NCBI GenBank assembly: GCA_028691595.1
Contig: JAQUZA010000008.1
Coordinates: 1 to 24,111 of the forward strand
Length of the DNA: 24,111 bases
Direction of reading: 5' to 3'
DNA from: Candidatus Rifleibacteriota bacterium
Lineage (GTDB): Bacteria > Muiribacteriota > Ozemobacteria > Ozemobacterales > Ozemobacteraceae
The notes under the pieces are model-generated. The model had not been told where the DNA came from and searched no databases. It was given only the letters and a program-made list of their open reading frames with translations. A program made the translations under genes and the position numbers. Position 1 is the stretch's first letter; each line of letters starts with the position of its first letter. Below are positions 22,150 through 24,111 of the stretch, piece by piece.

Positions 22150-24111
22150 TCAGCGCATTACCGCGAATTTGCCGCGTTTCTTCAGGGTTCTGCCACCACT
22201 GGTGACTTCGAGCTTATAGAAGTAGACGCCGTTGGCAACAATTTTGCCGCTGTTGTTGCGCAGATCCCAGCGTATTCTTCCCTTGTTCTTGGTTGAGAAT
22301 TCGAAGGTATCGAAGTCTGCCACACGGTGTCCGGCGGTGTCGTAGATATTTAACTGCACTTTTTCAGCGTTCTGATTGAAGTTATAGTTAAAATACATGG
22401 CATTGCCGGTTGCCGGGTTCGGGTAGGGCATGAATTCATCAAGAGCGAAGGGTGCCGGGGCCTCAACCTGAAATGATTTTCTCAGGGTATTGCCAGCCTG
22501 GTCGGCCACTTCAAATCTGATCTCATGTTTACCTTTCGGCAGGGCCTGTCTGACTTTGTAGCTGAAATTACCGGTTTCATTTATTTCAACAGCCGGAATC
22601 TCGATATCATTGATGAACAGTCTGAAAGAATCTTTTTTGATGCCTGAACCACCGTCAGCGAGCTGACCTTTGATTTCGGGCATTGCCGATTCAAGCTTTT
22701 CCATCGATGAGGGGCTAAGCTCAAATACAGAGGGTTCGGTAAGGTCGGCCATCAGAGCGACTCGACCCAGGCCGTTCAATTCTGCCGATATTTTGCCGTC
22801 TTTAATGCTGCCACCCTGGAATAACCAGTTGCCATTCTTATCCTGGCGGTAGACGTGTATCTTGTCGGCAGGCACGGCGAATTTTTCGCGGCTGACATCG
22901 GTGGTATAAAGCAGGCGCTTTTTAAGCTGCAGACTGACCGGGCCGATTTCTTCGAGGGGCAGAACGCTGGTAAGTTCGACGGGTTTGCTGACAGAAGCTT
23001 TTGTGCCAGGCAGGGCGCTGGCTCTGAAGTTCGAGGCAGTAAACGGCGATTCGAGGTATTCGCGATCTACCATGTAGATTGCGCTCGGTGCATATGTTGA
23101 GTTCTCGGCACCTTTCAAACTTGCCAGACCGGAGTTTGAAGTGATGTTGAGGCGTTGCGAAGCGTTCATGTCGGCAACGGTGAACTGGAATGAATCGTTG
23201 CCCACCATACCGTAGAGGTCGGTTCCGGAAAGGTCGATGTAAGCTTTGCCCGGGCTGGTGATGTCGATTTTGTAAGAACCGGCGTAGAATCTTTCTTTGA
23301 GAAAGTTCATGATTACCGGAGTTCGGGCAGAACTCTGTTGAACCGAGCATGAAGGCGGCGACTGAAGAGCTTCTGAAGCCCTGGTCACGATCATCAGCTG
23401 GTATTCATTGGCCGGATTCGAGAAGATCTTGGTCGTGAAAGACGGGCCGGTATTGATGACCACGCTGTGGGTGCTGTCGGGGGCCATAATGTTGCCTGCG
23501 ATGTCTGAGGCACCTTCGATCGAAATTATGGCTGTGCCGTCATACAGAGCGCTGCTATTCTTGGGAACCACGGTGGTGCCGGTCCAGGTGTCTTCTTTGA
23601 AGGAAGTTTTTTCGATGGCCATCAGCTGGCCACCGGCGGTGGTCATTTTAACTGTGAGACTGATTGTTGGGTCTACCAGTTCGCTGAACCTGATGGTGAA
23701 GGTTACCATACCGGTCGAGATTTTGTTGGCAGAGCTTGGGGCGGGCTGCACTTCAACTATCAGGGGCTTGACGGTATCGACGGTAAATCTTCTGGTGGTT
23801 GAGAAACCGCTGATGTTGAAACCATCGGCGCAGGTTTCAATGGCTGCAACGCGCCAGTAGTAAGTGCCATCTTTCGGCATGGTGAAGGCACCTTCGGTCA
23901 TGACCAGCACCTGGCCCAGAAGTGATTCATAGCCAGTGTTGGTCTGAGTATTCAGAACATTGTTGAATGAAGCATCGTCGGCAACCTGCAACAGGTAATG
24001 GTCTGCGTCAGTAGTGGCGCTCCATTTGAATGACTGGCCGCGTTTGTTGGTAACCTGATCGGGAAGCGGCAGAACTGAAGTCGGAGCCGGCGGTGGGGTT
24101 CGGTCTACAAT
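22150..24111 (-). CDS. Large extracellular Ig-like protein with C-terminal FlgD-Ig/sorting-like domain (N-terminus outside window)
   Basis: At least 653 residues; the frame is open to the window end and no true start is visible. A proline-rich linker (RTPPPAPTSVLPLP) leads into a beta-sandwich typical of Fn3/Ig-like modules (SFKWSATTDADHYLLQVADD, split by DGTYYWRVAAIET). Next is a bacterial Ig-like region (VTFTIRFSELVDPTISLTV, ISIEGASDIAGNI), a middle region, and another Ig-like module (ADGGSGIKKDSFRLFINDIE, KGKHEIRFEVADQAGNT). The last 85 residues (PYPNPATGNAMYFNY, LNIYDTAGHRVADF, IRWDLRNNSGKIVANGVYFYKL, GKFAVMR) match the FlgD-Ig-like/type IX-sorting-like C-terminal domain. Such domains often end secreted proteins in uncultivated phyla. 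No type IX machinery is visible here, so the secretion route is unknown. Confidence 0.8.
   Translation of the reverse strand: MVDRTPPPAPTSVLPLPDQVTNKRGQSFKWSATTDADHYLLQVADDASFNNVLNTQTNTGYESLLGQVLVMTEGAFTMPKDGTYYWRVAAIETCADGFNISGFSTTRRFTVDTVKPLIVEVQPAPSSANKISTGMVTFTIRFSELVDPTISLTVKMTTAGGQLMAIEKTSFKEDTWTGTTVVPKNSSALYDGTAIISIEGASDIAGNIMAPDSTHSVVINTGPSFTTKIFSNPANEYQLMIVTRASEALQSPPSCSVQQSSARTPVIMNFLKERFYAGSYKIDITSPGKAYIDLSGTDLYGMVGNDSFQFTVADMNASQRLNITSNSGLASLKGAENSTYAPSAIYMVDREYLESPFTASNFRASALPGTKASVSKPVELTSVLPLEEIGPVSLQLKKRLLYTTDVSREKFAVPADKIHVYRQDKNGNWLFQGGSIKDGKISAELNGLGRVALMADLTEPSVFELSPSSMEKLESAMPEIKGQLADGGSGIKKDSFRLFINDIEIPAVEINETGNFSYKVRQALPKGKHEIRFEVADQAGNTLRKSFQVEAPAPFALDEFMPYPNPATGNAMYFNYNFNQNAEKVQLNIYDTAGHRVADFDTFEFSTKNKGRIRWDLRNNSGKIVANGVYFYKLEVTSGGRTLKKRGKFAVMR

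Noticed and set aside
22150..23991. Complete protein starting at 23991
   Set aside because: That start is an internal TTG; the frame stays open to the window end with domain-like sequence upstream, so the gene is truncated by the window.

Overview
The window reads as part of a Gram-negative-type genome (outer-membrane beta-barrel, lipoproteins with lipoboxes, MurJ, pseudopilins) of roughly even GC content. It looks like a metagenome or single-cell contig: bases 1-12 match the 3' end of an Illumina adapter, and genes run off both ends. The lipoproteins, FlgD-Ig-like C-terminal domain and pilin-like operon would fit a poorly cultivated phylum such as Riflebacteria, but that assignment is a guess and no marker gene here proves it.

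Layout. 13-1722 (+): C-terminal part of an outer-membrane beta-barrel protein. 1744-2876 (+): no protein gene; instead a stand-alone transcription unit with a consensus sigma-70-type promoter, a boxA-like element, about 1.06 kb of highly structured RNA whose two ends form a 22-bp discontinuous helix, and an intrinsic terminator. I do not recognise the RNA as a known class, and it is the most interesting object in the window. 2926-3129 (-): small DUF3006-like protein. 3226-3310: palindromic REP/MITE-like repeat with a relative at 11106-11171. 3399-7839 (-): overlapping operon of a giant GspK/PilX-like protein, two minor pseudopilins and a TPR protein. 7945-11017 (+): ion channel with RCK domain but a non-canonical selectivity filter, then murJ.

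11208-14526 (-): three-gene flavoprotein/iron-sulfur operon, NfnA/SudB-like, NfnB/GltD-like and a dihydroorotate-dehydrogenase-like protein, probably for NAD(P)H-linked electron transfer. 14778-18460 (-): hybrid histidine kinase translationally coupled to a membrane-anchored periplasmic-binding-protein-like protein, likely one sensing module. 18664-19368 (+): acidic cytoplasmic protein of unknown function. 19463-24111 (-): cell-surface group, with a beta-helix lipoprotein, a TPR lipoprotein and a large Ig-like protein with a C-terminal FlgD-Ig/sorting-like domain, the last cut by the window end.

No tRNA, rRNA, CRISPR array, transposase or integrase gene was seen. Besides the RNA unit, all intergenic gaps are under 300 bases; those with visible structure are annotated.
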